From assembly GCA_031278535.1 (NCBI GenBank), contig JAITKH010000086.1, forward strand, positions 1 through 5,720: 5,720 nt of DNA. The letters run 5' to 3'. The DNA is from Planctomycetota bacterium (lineage in GTDB: Bacteria > Planctomycetota > SZUA-567). A program made the translations under genes and the position numbers. The notes under the pieces were generated by a model that was given only the letters and a program-made list of their open reading frames with translations, did not search any database and was not told the DNA's origin. Position 1 is the stretch's first letter. Each line of letters begins with the position of its first letter. Below, in pieces: positions 1-5,496 of this stretch.

Positions 1-568
1 CATGTACCAGAACCGTATTCCGCTTGCGAAACTGGGCGGTTCCCGCCACCTTTCTGGCCGGTTCCCCCGCCGTTCTGCCCCGCGCCGAAAGATCGCTGAT
101 TCCAGCCGGAGAGATTGCAATTCCAAGGCGGCGAAGCGCTTCGGCAATGGGATAGGATAGGGCGGCATAGGCGTTTCGGATTCCGGCTCCTCCGGCGGAC
201 TCGAGCCAGGTGAGGGATGCCACCGCTTCCCAGCAGATTGTTCCCGGTCCCAAAAGCACCGCGCCGCCGCCGGATTGGCGGCGGATCACTTCTACACCGT
301 CCCGGGATATCGCCGCCATATTCAGTTCACGCTCCGGATCCTGCGACAGGCCGATGACGGCGCACAATCCTTCCGCCGGGTGCCAGATCGCCAGGATCGG
401 CCGATCCGGTGGATTGTTGTCCCGGGCCAAATTCTCGCTCCAGGCGAGAATCTCGGCGGGATGGCGGGCAGGGATTTCCAGCGTTGTCGAATCGGCCGCC
501 ATGTCCTCACATTCCGTACCGGCTTCGCCGGCCGCCGCCTCGCGGCGATGTTGAAACAACATAATCAT
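1..568 (-). CDS. lplA: Lipoate-protein ligase A family protein (partial, C-terminal end beyond left edge)
   Basis: Read on the minus strand, an open frame runs without a stop from ATG at 568 to the left edge (189 codons seen). It shows the hallmarks of the LplA/LipB/BPL cofactor-ligase fold: an RRQSGGGAVLLGPG motif at residues 96-109 (lipoyl-AMP binding loop), and RKVAGTAQ at 172-179, where K173 matches the family's catalytic lysine. The frame ends at VLVH, as expected just before the conserved HG. Family enzymes attach lipoate or octanoate to lysines of the E2 subunits of 2-oxoacid dehydrogenases and of GcvH, in the cytosol. The start is uncertain: in-frame ATGs lie at 583, 568, 562 and 502. 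A GGAAGGGG stretch lies at 584-591, too close to 583 and rather far from 568. The first 30 or so residues are Ala/Glu-rich and look poorly conserved, so 502 is possible. An octanoyl transferase of the LipM type is an alternative within the same fold. Confidence 0.88.
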   Translation of the reverse strand, partial: MIMLFQHRREAAAGEAGTECEDMAADSTTLEIPARHPAEILAWSENLARDNNPPDRPILAIWHPAEGLCAVIGLSQDPERELNMAAISRDGVEVIRRQSGGGAVLLGPGTICWEAVASLTWLESAGGAGIRNAYAALSYPIAEALRRLGIAISPAGISDLSARGRTAGEPARKVAGTAQFRKRNTVLVH

Positions 569-572
569 GATC

Positions 573-601
573 TTGACAACCATCCCCTTCCGCATTATAC
601 T
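573..601 (+). promoter_or_regulatory. Sigma70-type promoter for the small basic protein gene
   Basis: A perfect -35 hexamer TTGACA (573-578) is followed after exactly 17 bp by TATACT (596-601), one mismatch from the TATAAT consensus. Transcription would start near 608. It lies in the relatively AT-rich gap between the divergent lplA-like gene and the 35-codon gene, and points at the latter. It may also serve the downstream HAD-lepB run, since no terminator is evident before it. This is a motif match only, without expression data. Confidence 0.7.
594..599 (-). promoter_or_regulatory. Possible minus-strand -10 element (TATAAT) for the lplA-like gene
   Basis: Reading the minus strand from 599 to 594 gives a perfect TATAAT, overlapping the plus-strand -10 by four bases. 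No good -35 is visible 16-18 bp upstream (about CTCCCA) and there is no extended -10 TG. Transcription would begin near 587, leaving a leader of only about 4 nt to ATG 583 or about 19 nt to ATG 568. It may be only a by-product of the AT-rich plus-strand -10. Confidence 0.3.
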
Positions 602-607
602 CCTTTC

Positions 608-719
608 GGTTTGGTTTGGGAGACTGGTGTTGCCGAGATGGCATTCGGCATGCTTTCCCGTTCGGAAAGGCGTTTGTATATATTTTATCTTCTCGTCAGG
701 AATATTTGAGGAAAAGAAC
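608..719 (+). promoter_or_regulatory. Structured 5' leader of the small basic protein gene
   Basis: From the predicted transcription start to ATG 720 is about 112 nt, long for a 35-codon gene. It holds two adjacent potential hairpins: TGCCGA (631-636) with TCGGCA (645-650), loop of 8, and CTTTCC (653-658) with GGAAAG (664-669), loop of 5. An AT-rich stretch, 672-707, follows. The second hairpin plus the T-rich tract vaguely recalls an attenuator, but the tract is interrupted. No known riboswitch or ribosomal-protein leader is recognised. Confidence 0.3.
708..712 (+). promoter_or_regulatory. Ribosome binding site fixing the start at 720
   Basis: GAGGA lies 7 nt before ATG 720. It is the best-placed Shine-Dalgarno in this frame and supports 720 over the in-frame upstream ATG at 567, which lies upstream of the predicted promoter and so could not be in its transcript. 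Confidence 0.65.
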
Positions 720-827
720 ATGGCACGATCCAGAGCCAAGCCAAGCGCCATCCACAGGGGCAAGCACAAAGTCAGGAAATTGCGAAAGGGTTGCCTGCCG
801 GCGGAGAAAAACACCGCCCGGAAATAG
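720..827 (+). CDS. Small basic protein of unknown function (35 aa), possibly RNA- or ribosome-associated
   Basis: The gene has 35 codons from ATG 720 to TAG 825-827. Lys, Arg and His make up over a third of the protein, with only one acidic residue (Glu29) and one cysteine (Cys25). Basic residues cluster around HRGKHKVRKLRKG at 12-24. There is no membrane segment or signal peptide. Support for it as a real gene: a near-consensus promoter at 573-601, a well-spaced GAGGA at 708-712, and composition typical of nucleic-acid-binding peptides. The HKxRKL core loosely resembles the AURKAIP1/bS22 type of tiny ribosomal proteins, but the match is short and basic sequences match by chance; I do not assign it. 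It does not look like bL34, bL36 or bTHX. It precedes the HAD gene by 129 nt, a gap in which I see no further gene and no convincing terminator. Confidence 0.6.
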   Translation: MARSRAKPSAIHRGKHKVRKLRKGCLPAEKNTARK

Positions 828-956
828 ACCGGTCGGCCACGGTTCCGGCGATCCTTCCGGGATGGCGGGGGAGCCGGCGCGGATTGCCAAGTTCTGCAGC
901 TTTTTCCTTTGGTGCGAGGGAGATGGCGTTGCACAAGGCAGCGGAGCGGAACCCCG

Positions 957-1844
957 ATGGAATTTACCAACGTCAGCGATTCCGGCGTAAGCCTGCCCAT
1001 CCGGCCGCGGGGCATAGCTTTCGATTTGGACGGTACGCTTCTCGATTACGATGGGCGACTGGACCAATCGGTGGCTCGTTCCGTTCGACTCATATCGAGA
1101 AGCGGCATCAAGGTATTTCTTGTCACCGGCAGGCAATTGTCGGCATGCGAGCGGTTCTGGCGCGAGCTTGATCTTTCCACGCCTCTTGCCACCTGCAACG
1201 GGGCCTGGGTTGGTCTTCCCAGTCAGGATCCTTTCCTGCACATCCGCTTGGCGCAGGAGGCGCGGGACGCCGTTCTGGGCCTGGAAGACGCGTACAATCT
1301 CTATGTCAACTATTATATTGACAACCGCGTTTATACTTTCAAGGACGTTCCAGAGCGCGAATGGTATTCGCGCCGCTTCTCCCTGGTGGAAAAGCTGCCG
1401 GATCGGGACTGCCCGGTTTTCCGCCGCCTTCCGACCAAGTGCCTCTGCATCGCTCCGGAAAACGAGCGTGATCGTTTTTTTAATTTGTTTGCCGAAACGC
1501 TGGAGAAACGTGCCGGCATCACCAGTTCAAACAATCGTTTCATCGAAATCCTCCCTCTCGGCGTCGACAAGGCGGTGGGACTCAAGGCACTTTCCGAATG
1601 GAGCGGCATACATCTCGACAATTTCATCGCGGTGGGCGACGCCATGAACGATTTGCCGATGCTTAACGCCGCCGGCTTCTCCATAACCTTCAAGTCCGGC
1701 GATCACCGCCTCGCCGATCAAGTGGATATGGTGCTTCCGCCTCTTTGGGAGGACGGCGCCGATTTCCTTGCCCGCTGTATACTCGGTCTCAGCGATTCCG
1801 GCCGTTTTCTCACTCCGCGTTCCCGCCGCTTTGTCAGGAAATGA
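957..1844 (+). CDS. Cof-type HAD-IIB family hydrolase (phosphatase)
   Basis: This 295-residue protein has all four HAD motifs in order: motif I DLDGT at 23-27 (nucleophile D23, acid/base D25), motif II LVTGR at 55-59 (T57), motif III lysine K205, and motif IV GDAMND at 227-232 (D228, D232 for Mg2+). The ATCNGA segment at 78-83 and the cap between about 85 and 185 fit the Cof/YidA class (C2B cap, usually 260-290 aa). Such enzymes are cytosolic Mg2+-dependent phosphatases of sugar phosphates, nucleotides or FMN/PLP; the substrate cannot be read from sequence. ATG 957 was chosen because GGAG at 943-946 precedes it by 10 nt and it places motif I at the usual distance from the N terminus; a TTG at 909 is a longer in-frame option. 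The stop lies 5 nt before lepB, so the two are probably co-transcribed. The C-terminal tail (about 282-295) is Arg-rich and looks non-domain. Confidence 0.9.
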   Translation: MEFTNVSDSGVSLPIRPRGIAFDLDGTLLDYDGRLDQSVARSVRLISRSGIKVFLVTGRQLSACERFWRELDLSTPLATCNGAWVGLPSQDPFLHIRLAQEARDAVLGLEDAYNLYVNYYIDNRVYTFKDVPEREWYSRRFSLVEKLPDRDCPVFRRLPTKCLCIAPENERDRFFNLFAETLEKRAGITSSNNRFIEILPLGVDKAVGLKALSEWSGIHLDNFIAVGDAMNDLPMLNAAGFSITFKSGDHRLADQVDMVLPPLWEDGADFLARCILGLSDSGRFLTPRSRRFVRK

Positions 1845-1849
1845 CCTGA

Positions 1850-3448
1850 ATGGCCAGGCAGAAAAACCGTGCGAATCCGTCGCGCCCTCATTCGCCTCCG
1901 TCCGATCCTGCCAAGCCGTCCGGACCCGGCAAGCCTTCGCGGCCCGCCTGGCGTTCGGGGATTGATCTCGCCGTCATGCTTGGCGGCGCCGTCCTGGTGG
2001 CGCTGGCGATCAAGGCCTATGTCTTCGATGTCTACCTGATTCCTTCCGGCAGCATGGAAACGACGCTTCATGGTCGCCCGGACGGAGGCGATCGCATATT
2101 CTGCTCCAAACTGCATTACCTGTTCCGGCCGCCACGGCGATGGGAAACGGCGGTTTTCGAGTTTCCGTACGAGCAGGCGCTCCAGTCCGAACCGGCCGAC
2201 GCAATTTCCCAATACAATGGCCAGAACTTCGTGAAACGCGTGATTGGCCTTCCCGGGGAAACGCTGGCGATTTTTCGGGGCGATATCTGGACGCGTCCTG
2301 CCGGCTCCCGTGCCGATTTCGTCCGCCAGGCCAAGCCGGACGCCATTCAACGCGGCGTCTGGCAAAAAGTGTGGGACGGAGAATTTTCGGATCTTTCGCG
2401 AAGCGAGCTCGAGCGTTTCTGGCGGGTGAGCGGCGGGGAAGCCGGCATTGAAAAAGACGGAACGCTTTTGCTTTCTCCGGGACCCGGAGGGGTACGTCTC
2501 GATTATCGGCCACTCGTTCCCGCCCGATCCGGAACTGGTGAAATGGAAGAGCTTTTCGGCATTCCGGATCGCTATGTTCTCGAGCAGCCTGTGCAATTCC
2601 GCTGCCGGGGAAGAACCCCGGACGGCGAGCCGTGCGGGCGCCTTTTCGTGAAGACGGTGCAAAGCCAGGCCATGCCTGCCCGTTGTCCAGTTTGCGGCTA
2701 TCTTAACGACGAATCCGCCGCTGTCTTTTACCACCGCCGATCCGGTTTGTATCACGGCTTCGCCGCCGCCGGCAGCCGTGTCGTTCCCCAGGGCGAAGAC
2801 TCCCCGTCCAGGCGAAACGACTATTTTACCGTTACGGATTTGCGTTTTGTCGCCGATCTGGTCCTGGAAAAGGAAACTTCGGTTTTCGCGATGATCTTTC
2901 GGGAAGACGATCGGGAGGTGTGCGCCAGATTTTATGGCGATGGCAGGGTGGAGATTCGCCTGGACGGCCGCCTGTCCGAAACCGAAGCCAGGACGCTGGC
3001 CCCTGTCCGGCCTGGCGCAGTCCATCGTTTCGAATGGTATGCCGCCGACGGCCTGGCGAGAATTTTCGTCGATTCGGAGGAGAACCGCCTTCTTGAACTG
3101 CCCTTGTGGAAGGATCGCCGCTCCTCGCCGAAAAATTTGCCATCCCGATCCGGCGCCGCCGTTTCGGCCGAAGGGGGTCCCGTCAGGATCCGTCGATTGT
3201 CCCTCGACCGGGATATTTTCTATTACAGCGGCTGGGAACAGAACCAGGGCGAAAAATTCCGCGCCATGAATTCATTTGGGGAAGTCCATATTCCGGCCGA
3301 TTCTTTCCTTCCCATGGGCGATCATTGTCCAAGTTCCTACGACGCTAGGAGTTGGGGACCGGTGCGACTCTCCCTTCTGCGCGGTCCCGCCCTTCTTGTC
3401 TGGTGGCCGCCGGAGCGTATCGGAATCATACCCAATCCTTCCCGCTGA
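1850..3448 (+). CDS. lepB: Signal peptidase I with large zinc-ribbon/LamG-like insertion
   Basis: Type I signal peptidase: cleaves signal peptides from exported proteins at the outer face of the cytoplasmic membrane with a Ser/Lys dyad. Order: basic, Pro/Ser-rich cytoplasmic tail (1-36); one membrane span (about 38-58); box B IPSGSMETTL (64-73) with catalytic S68; box C GDRIF (80-84); box D FVKRVIGLPGE (127-137) with general-base K129; then about 330 residues of insertion; box E at 490-503 (GDHCPSSYDARSWG); and RGPALLVWWPPERIG (511-525) near the end. Total is 532 residues against about 180-330 for ordinary family members. The insertion has C252, C262, C279 and C282, spaced like a zinc ribbon, then a beta-rich stretch (about 322-458) whose pattern recalls LamG/concanavalin-like domains. 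Box E reads GDH in place of the usual GDN, but the DxR and WG are kept. AGGAA at 1836-1840 serves ATG 1850. It follows the HAD gene by 5 nt. Function as SPase I is firm; the insertion's role is unknown. Confidence 0.93.
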   Translation: MARQKNRANPSRPHSPPSDPAKPSGPGKPSRPAWRSGIDLAVMLGGAVLVALAIKAYVFDVYLIPSGSMETTLHGRPDGGDRIFCSKLHYLFRPPRRWETAVFEFPYEQALQSEPADAISQYNGQNFVKRVIGLPGETLAIFRGDIWTRPAGSRADFVRQAKPDAIQRGVWQKVWDGEFSDLSRSELERFWRVSGGEAGIEKDGTLLLSPGPGGVRLDYRPLVPARSGTGEMEELFGIPDRYVLEQPVQFRCRGRTPDGEPCGRLFVKTVQSQAMPARCPVCGYLNDESAAVFYHRRSGLYHGFAAAGSRVVPQGEDSPSRRNDYFTVTDLRFVADLVLEKETSVFAMIFREDDREVCARFYGDGRVEIRLDGRLSETEARTLAPVRPGAVHRFEWYAADGLARIFVDSEENRLLELPLWKDRRSSPKNLPSRSGAAVSAEGGPVRIRRLSLDRDIFYYSGWEQNQGEKFRAMNSFGEVHIPADSFLPMGDHCPSSYDARSWGPVRLSLLRGPALLVWWPPERIGIIPNPSR

Positions 3449-3555
3449 CGGCTCCGTCTCCTCGGGTCCAATCGCGAAGCCAGGCCGGAAACGATGAAAA
3501 CGCTTCCTTTTTTACGGCGTTTCGGCACAATTCCTGATGCGGATGCCGACCGGCC

Positions 3556-3561
3556 GGAGGG
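3556..3561 (+). promoter_or_regulatory. Ribosome binding site favouring the start at 3572
   Basis: GGAGGG lies 10 nt before ATG 3572. It is stronger than anything before the alternative in-frame ATG at 3494, which has only AGG at 3482-3484 and CGGAA at 3486-3490. It therefore supports the shorter protein that begins just before the zinc ribbon. Confidence 0.5.
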
Positions 3562-3571
3562 AGAAACGATC

Positions 3572-5053
3572 ATGGAAGAATCTGCGCGACTGGAATGCCC
3601 GGAATGCGGCCAGACCTATCGCCTGAAGCGGATAGTCGAAGGAAAATCCCATGCCTGCCGCAAATGCGGCGCCATTCTCCGCCTTGCCGGGAGCAACGGT
3701 TCCTTCGCAAGCGCCGGAGCCGCCTGTTCCTGTGCGGACGGGGAGGTGCATCGTCGTAGTCCCGCGCCGGAAAGCGGGGAGGGGCTTGCCTTCCTTGCTC
3801 ATCGCCTGATTCAGCTTGCTGAAAATCTGGAAGCCGAAACAAGAAACCTTGCCTCGAATTGGGAAAGCCGGTTTTCCTCCCTTGAGGAAAAGACGGCCGT
3901 CTTGCTTGAACGTTTCGACCCGACTGTCGTTTCCGCCATGGGGGATCGGGCCGAGGCGGCGGAAGGACGGCTTCGGGCCGCCATCGAATCGCTGCGGGAG
4001 GTGCGGGCTGCCGTATCCGTCGGCGAGCCCGGCATCGACGTCGACGCCCTGGCGGACAGCCTTTCCGGCAAAATCCATGTCCAGGCGCTGGTCAGGGAAA
4101 CCACCGACGTTTCCGCCGCTGTGGCCGGAGTGGCGGAAGCGGTCGAACAACGCCTTCAGGCCTTCCTTGAATCGTTGCGGAAGACAAGAATACCGCTGCC
4201 GGACAACGTCGAACGGTTGATAGAACTCGACGTCGGCGATCTTGCGGATCGCCTGTCCGCCAAAATCCAGGCCCAGGCATCCCGGGTGGACAGCGATGGC
4301 GCCGCCGTCGTGGATGCCGTGACCAAGATGGCTGAGGAGCTGGTGCGGGAACAGGACATCAACACCGCCAGGATTGACAGCCTGACGAATGAGATCCGGA
4401 ATGCCGCCGCCGCCATAGCCAATCTCGAAGAATGGAGGGGAAGCCTTCCCGACCGGGTGGCGGACGAGATTGGCCGCACAGTGCAGGAGCGGATGGTCGG
4501 CCCGATATCCGGGGCGCTGGCCCGCCAGGCTCCGGCCATCCTTTCCGATCTCCAGGACAACAAGCTGGTGGACATCGTCTCCCGTTCGGTGCGGGAGGCG
4601 CAACGGCCGCTGCTTCGGGAAATCATCTCCGGCGGTCGGAACGGCGTCCCGGTCTGGCTCTTCGCCTCGGTCATCATTCCCCTGCTTCTGGTCCTGGGCT
4701 ATCTGTTCCTGCCCGGCGAATTCGGCGCCGGTCATGAAACCGAGGCGCTGGCGAGGCTGGACGAGCGGCTGGCCGGCATGGAAGAGAACGGCCTTCCCCT
4801 TGCCCGGAACGAGAGCGAACTCCTCCGGAATTTGGACGATACGGTCATGGATTTGCACGCCCAGGCCATGGCCCATGCCCGGAACTCCGCCGCTTTGGAG
4901 GAACAGGTACGGAATCTGAACGCCAGGCTGGCGGAGAAAGATTTATTGGTGAACGAATACCGCGATACGCTTCAGCGCCAGATGCGGCTCCTCAATGCCT
5001 ACCGGGCGCGCTTGACCCAACTGGGAGTGACGCCCGAAACGATTGCCGAATGA
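3572..5053 (+). CDS. Membrane-anchored zinc-ribbon/coiled-coil protein of unknown function
   Basis: This 493-residue protein is not recognised as any named family. Visible parts: an N-terminal zinc ribbon with C9, C12, C29 and C32 (CPECGQTYRL ... CRKCGAILRL, of the MJ0042/zinc-ribbon kind); a short linker with two extra cysteines (C52, C54); a long helical region rich in Ala, Glu, Arg and Leu (about 75-350) containing a duplicated unit of 61-64 residues; one membrane span (about 359-380); and a C-terminal coiled coil (about 388-480). Basic residues before the span and acidic ones after it predict the zinc ribbon and long helices in the cytoplasm and the C-terminal coil outside. There is no signal peptide. 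It lies between lepB and the ykgJ-like gene, whose ATG overlaps its stop (ATGA, 5050-5053). ATG 3572 is preferred because of GGAGGG at 3556-3561; starting at 3494 would add 26 residues. The layout suggests a scaffold or sensor across the membrane, which is inference only. Confidence 0.82.
   Translation: MEESARLECPECGQTYRLKRIVEGKSHACRKCGAILRLAGSNGSFASAGAACSCADGEVHRRSPAPESGEGLAFLAHRLIQLAENLEAETRNLASNWESRFSSLEEKTAVLLERFDPTVVSAMGDRAEAAEGRLRAAIESLREVRAAVSVGEPGIDVDALADSLSGKIHVQALVRETTDVSAAVAGVAEAVEQRLQAFLESLRKTRIPLPDNVERLIELDVGDLADRLSAKIQAQASRVDSDGAAVVDAVTKMAEELVREQDINTARIDSLTNEIRNAAAAIANLEEWRGSLPDRVADEIGRTVQERMVGPISGALARQAPAILSDLQDNKLVDIVSRSVREAQRPLLREIISGGRNGVPVWLFASVIIPLLLVLGYLFLPGEFGAGHETEALARLDERLAGMEENGLPLARNESELLRNLDDTVMDLHAQAMAHARNSAALEEQVRNLNARLAEKDLLVNEYRDTLQRQMRLLNAYRARLTQLGVTPETIAE
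3950..4333 (+). repeat. Internal tandem duplication within the coiled-coil gene (two units of about 61-64 codons)
   Basis: Protein residues 127-187 and 188 to about 254 align as two copies. AEAAEGRLRAAIESLR matches AEAVEQRLQAFLESLR, and further on LADSLSGKIHVQA (160-172) matches LADRLSAKIQAQA (224-236). The offset is 61 codons at the start and 64 later, so unit 2 carries a 3-residue insertion. Nucleotide similarity persists around 4064-4086 versus 4256-4278. It looks like an old in-frame duplication of a helical segment. Confidence 0.7.
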
Positions 5054-5496
5054 GCCGGGACGCGTACTGGCTCGAATCCATACGCCGCTTCTATCGGCAA
5101 CTGGACGAGGCGCTGTACGCACGGGGGGAATCCTGCCGGCGTTGCGGCGAGTGTTGTCGTTTCGATCGAACCGGGCATGTCCTCTATGCCAGCCGGCTGG
5201 AACGCCTCTACCTTCTCCGAATTTCGCCTCGTCCCGAAGGCGGCGGCGACGGAGAAGGACTGATTGCCCGGGGGCTTCGATGTCCCTTCCAGGCTGGGAG
5301 CCGCTGCCTGGCGCGGGAAGGGCGGACGCTCGGCTGCCGGCTCCATTTCTGTTCCGGATTGGACGGCGACTTTTCGGAACGATGGCATCGACTGTTGAAA
5401 CGCCTGCATGACGATTTGGGCCTGGCCTGGAGTTACGTTCCTCTTCTGCCCCTCGATCCGGAACCGGGCGGGGAATGGCAAGACGCGTCGGGATGA
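5050..5496 (+). CDS. YkgJ family cysteine-cluster protein
   Basis: This 148-residue protein carries the YkgJ/CxxCxxCC signature. The first cluster is CRRCGECC at 29-36 (C29, C32, C35, C36); the second half has C78 (CPF), C86, C96 (GCR) and C101 (HFC). These eight cysteines match the family's spacing, which suggests binding of zinc or an iron-sulfur cluster. The biochemical role of the family is not established. No membrane segment is evident, so it is probably cytosolic. Its ATG overlaps the stop of the zinc-ribbon/coiled-coil gene (ATGA), and its own stop overlaps the acyltransferase start the same way. No good Shine-Dalgarno sits close before it, so translation probably depends on coupling to the upstream gene. 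The length is ordinary for the family. Confidence 0.87.
   Translation: MSRDAYWLESIRRFYRQLDEALYARGESCRRCGECCRFDRTGHVLYASRLERLYLLRISPRPEGGGDGEGLIARGLRCPFQAGSRCLAREGRTLGCRLHFCSGLDGDFSERWHRLLKRLHDDLGLAWSYVPLLPLDPEPGGEWQDASG

Noticed and set aside
322..510. 62-codon minus-strand frame within the lplA-like gene
   Set aside because: Arg/Ser-rich shadow in another frame; the correct minus-strand frame has the lipoate-ligase motifs.
567..719. N-terminal extension of the small basic protein starting at ATG 567, giving an 86-residue protein with a hydrophobic start
   Set aside because: This start lies upstream of the predicted promoter (573-601) and has no good Shine-Dalgarno; GAGGA at 708-712 supports ATG 720.
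840..908. Possible intrinsic terminator before the HAD gene, ending in TTTTTCC near 899-905
   Set aside because: I could not form a stable GC-rich stem directly before the T-run; the nearby CTGCAG is only a short palindrome.
696..1241. 181-codon minus-strand open frame across the small gene and the HAD start
   Set aside because: Overlaps two supported plus-strand genes and shows no domain signature.
1718..3025. 435-codon minus-strand open frame antisense to lepB
   Set aside because: It mirrors lepB in a GC-rich sequence, has an Arg/Gly/Pro-rich composition without domain motifs, and the plus-strand frame has clear LepB active-site boxes.
3447..3458. Possible terminator hairpin after lepB (GACGG/CCGTC)
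   Set aside because: The stem is only 4-5 bp with a tiny loop, overlaps the lepB stop codon, and has no T-tract after it.
3512..4876. 454-codon minus-strand open frame antisense to the coiled-coil gene
   Set aside because: Shadow frame of GC-rich coding DNA; no recognisable motif, while the plus frame has a zinc ribbon, a membrane span and an ATGA overlap with the next gene.
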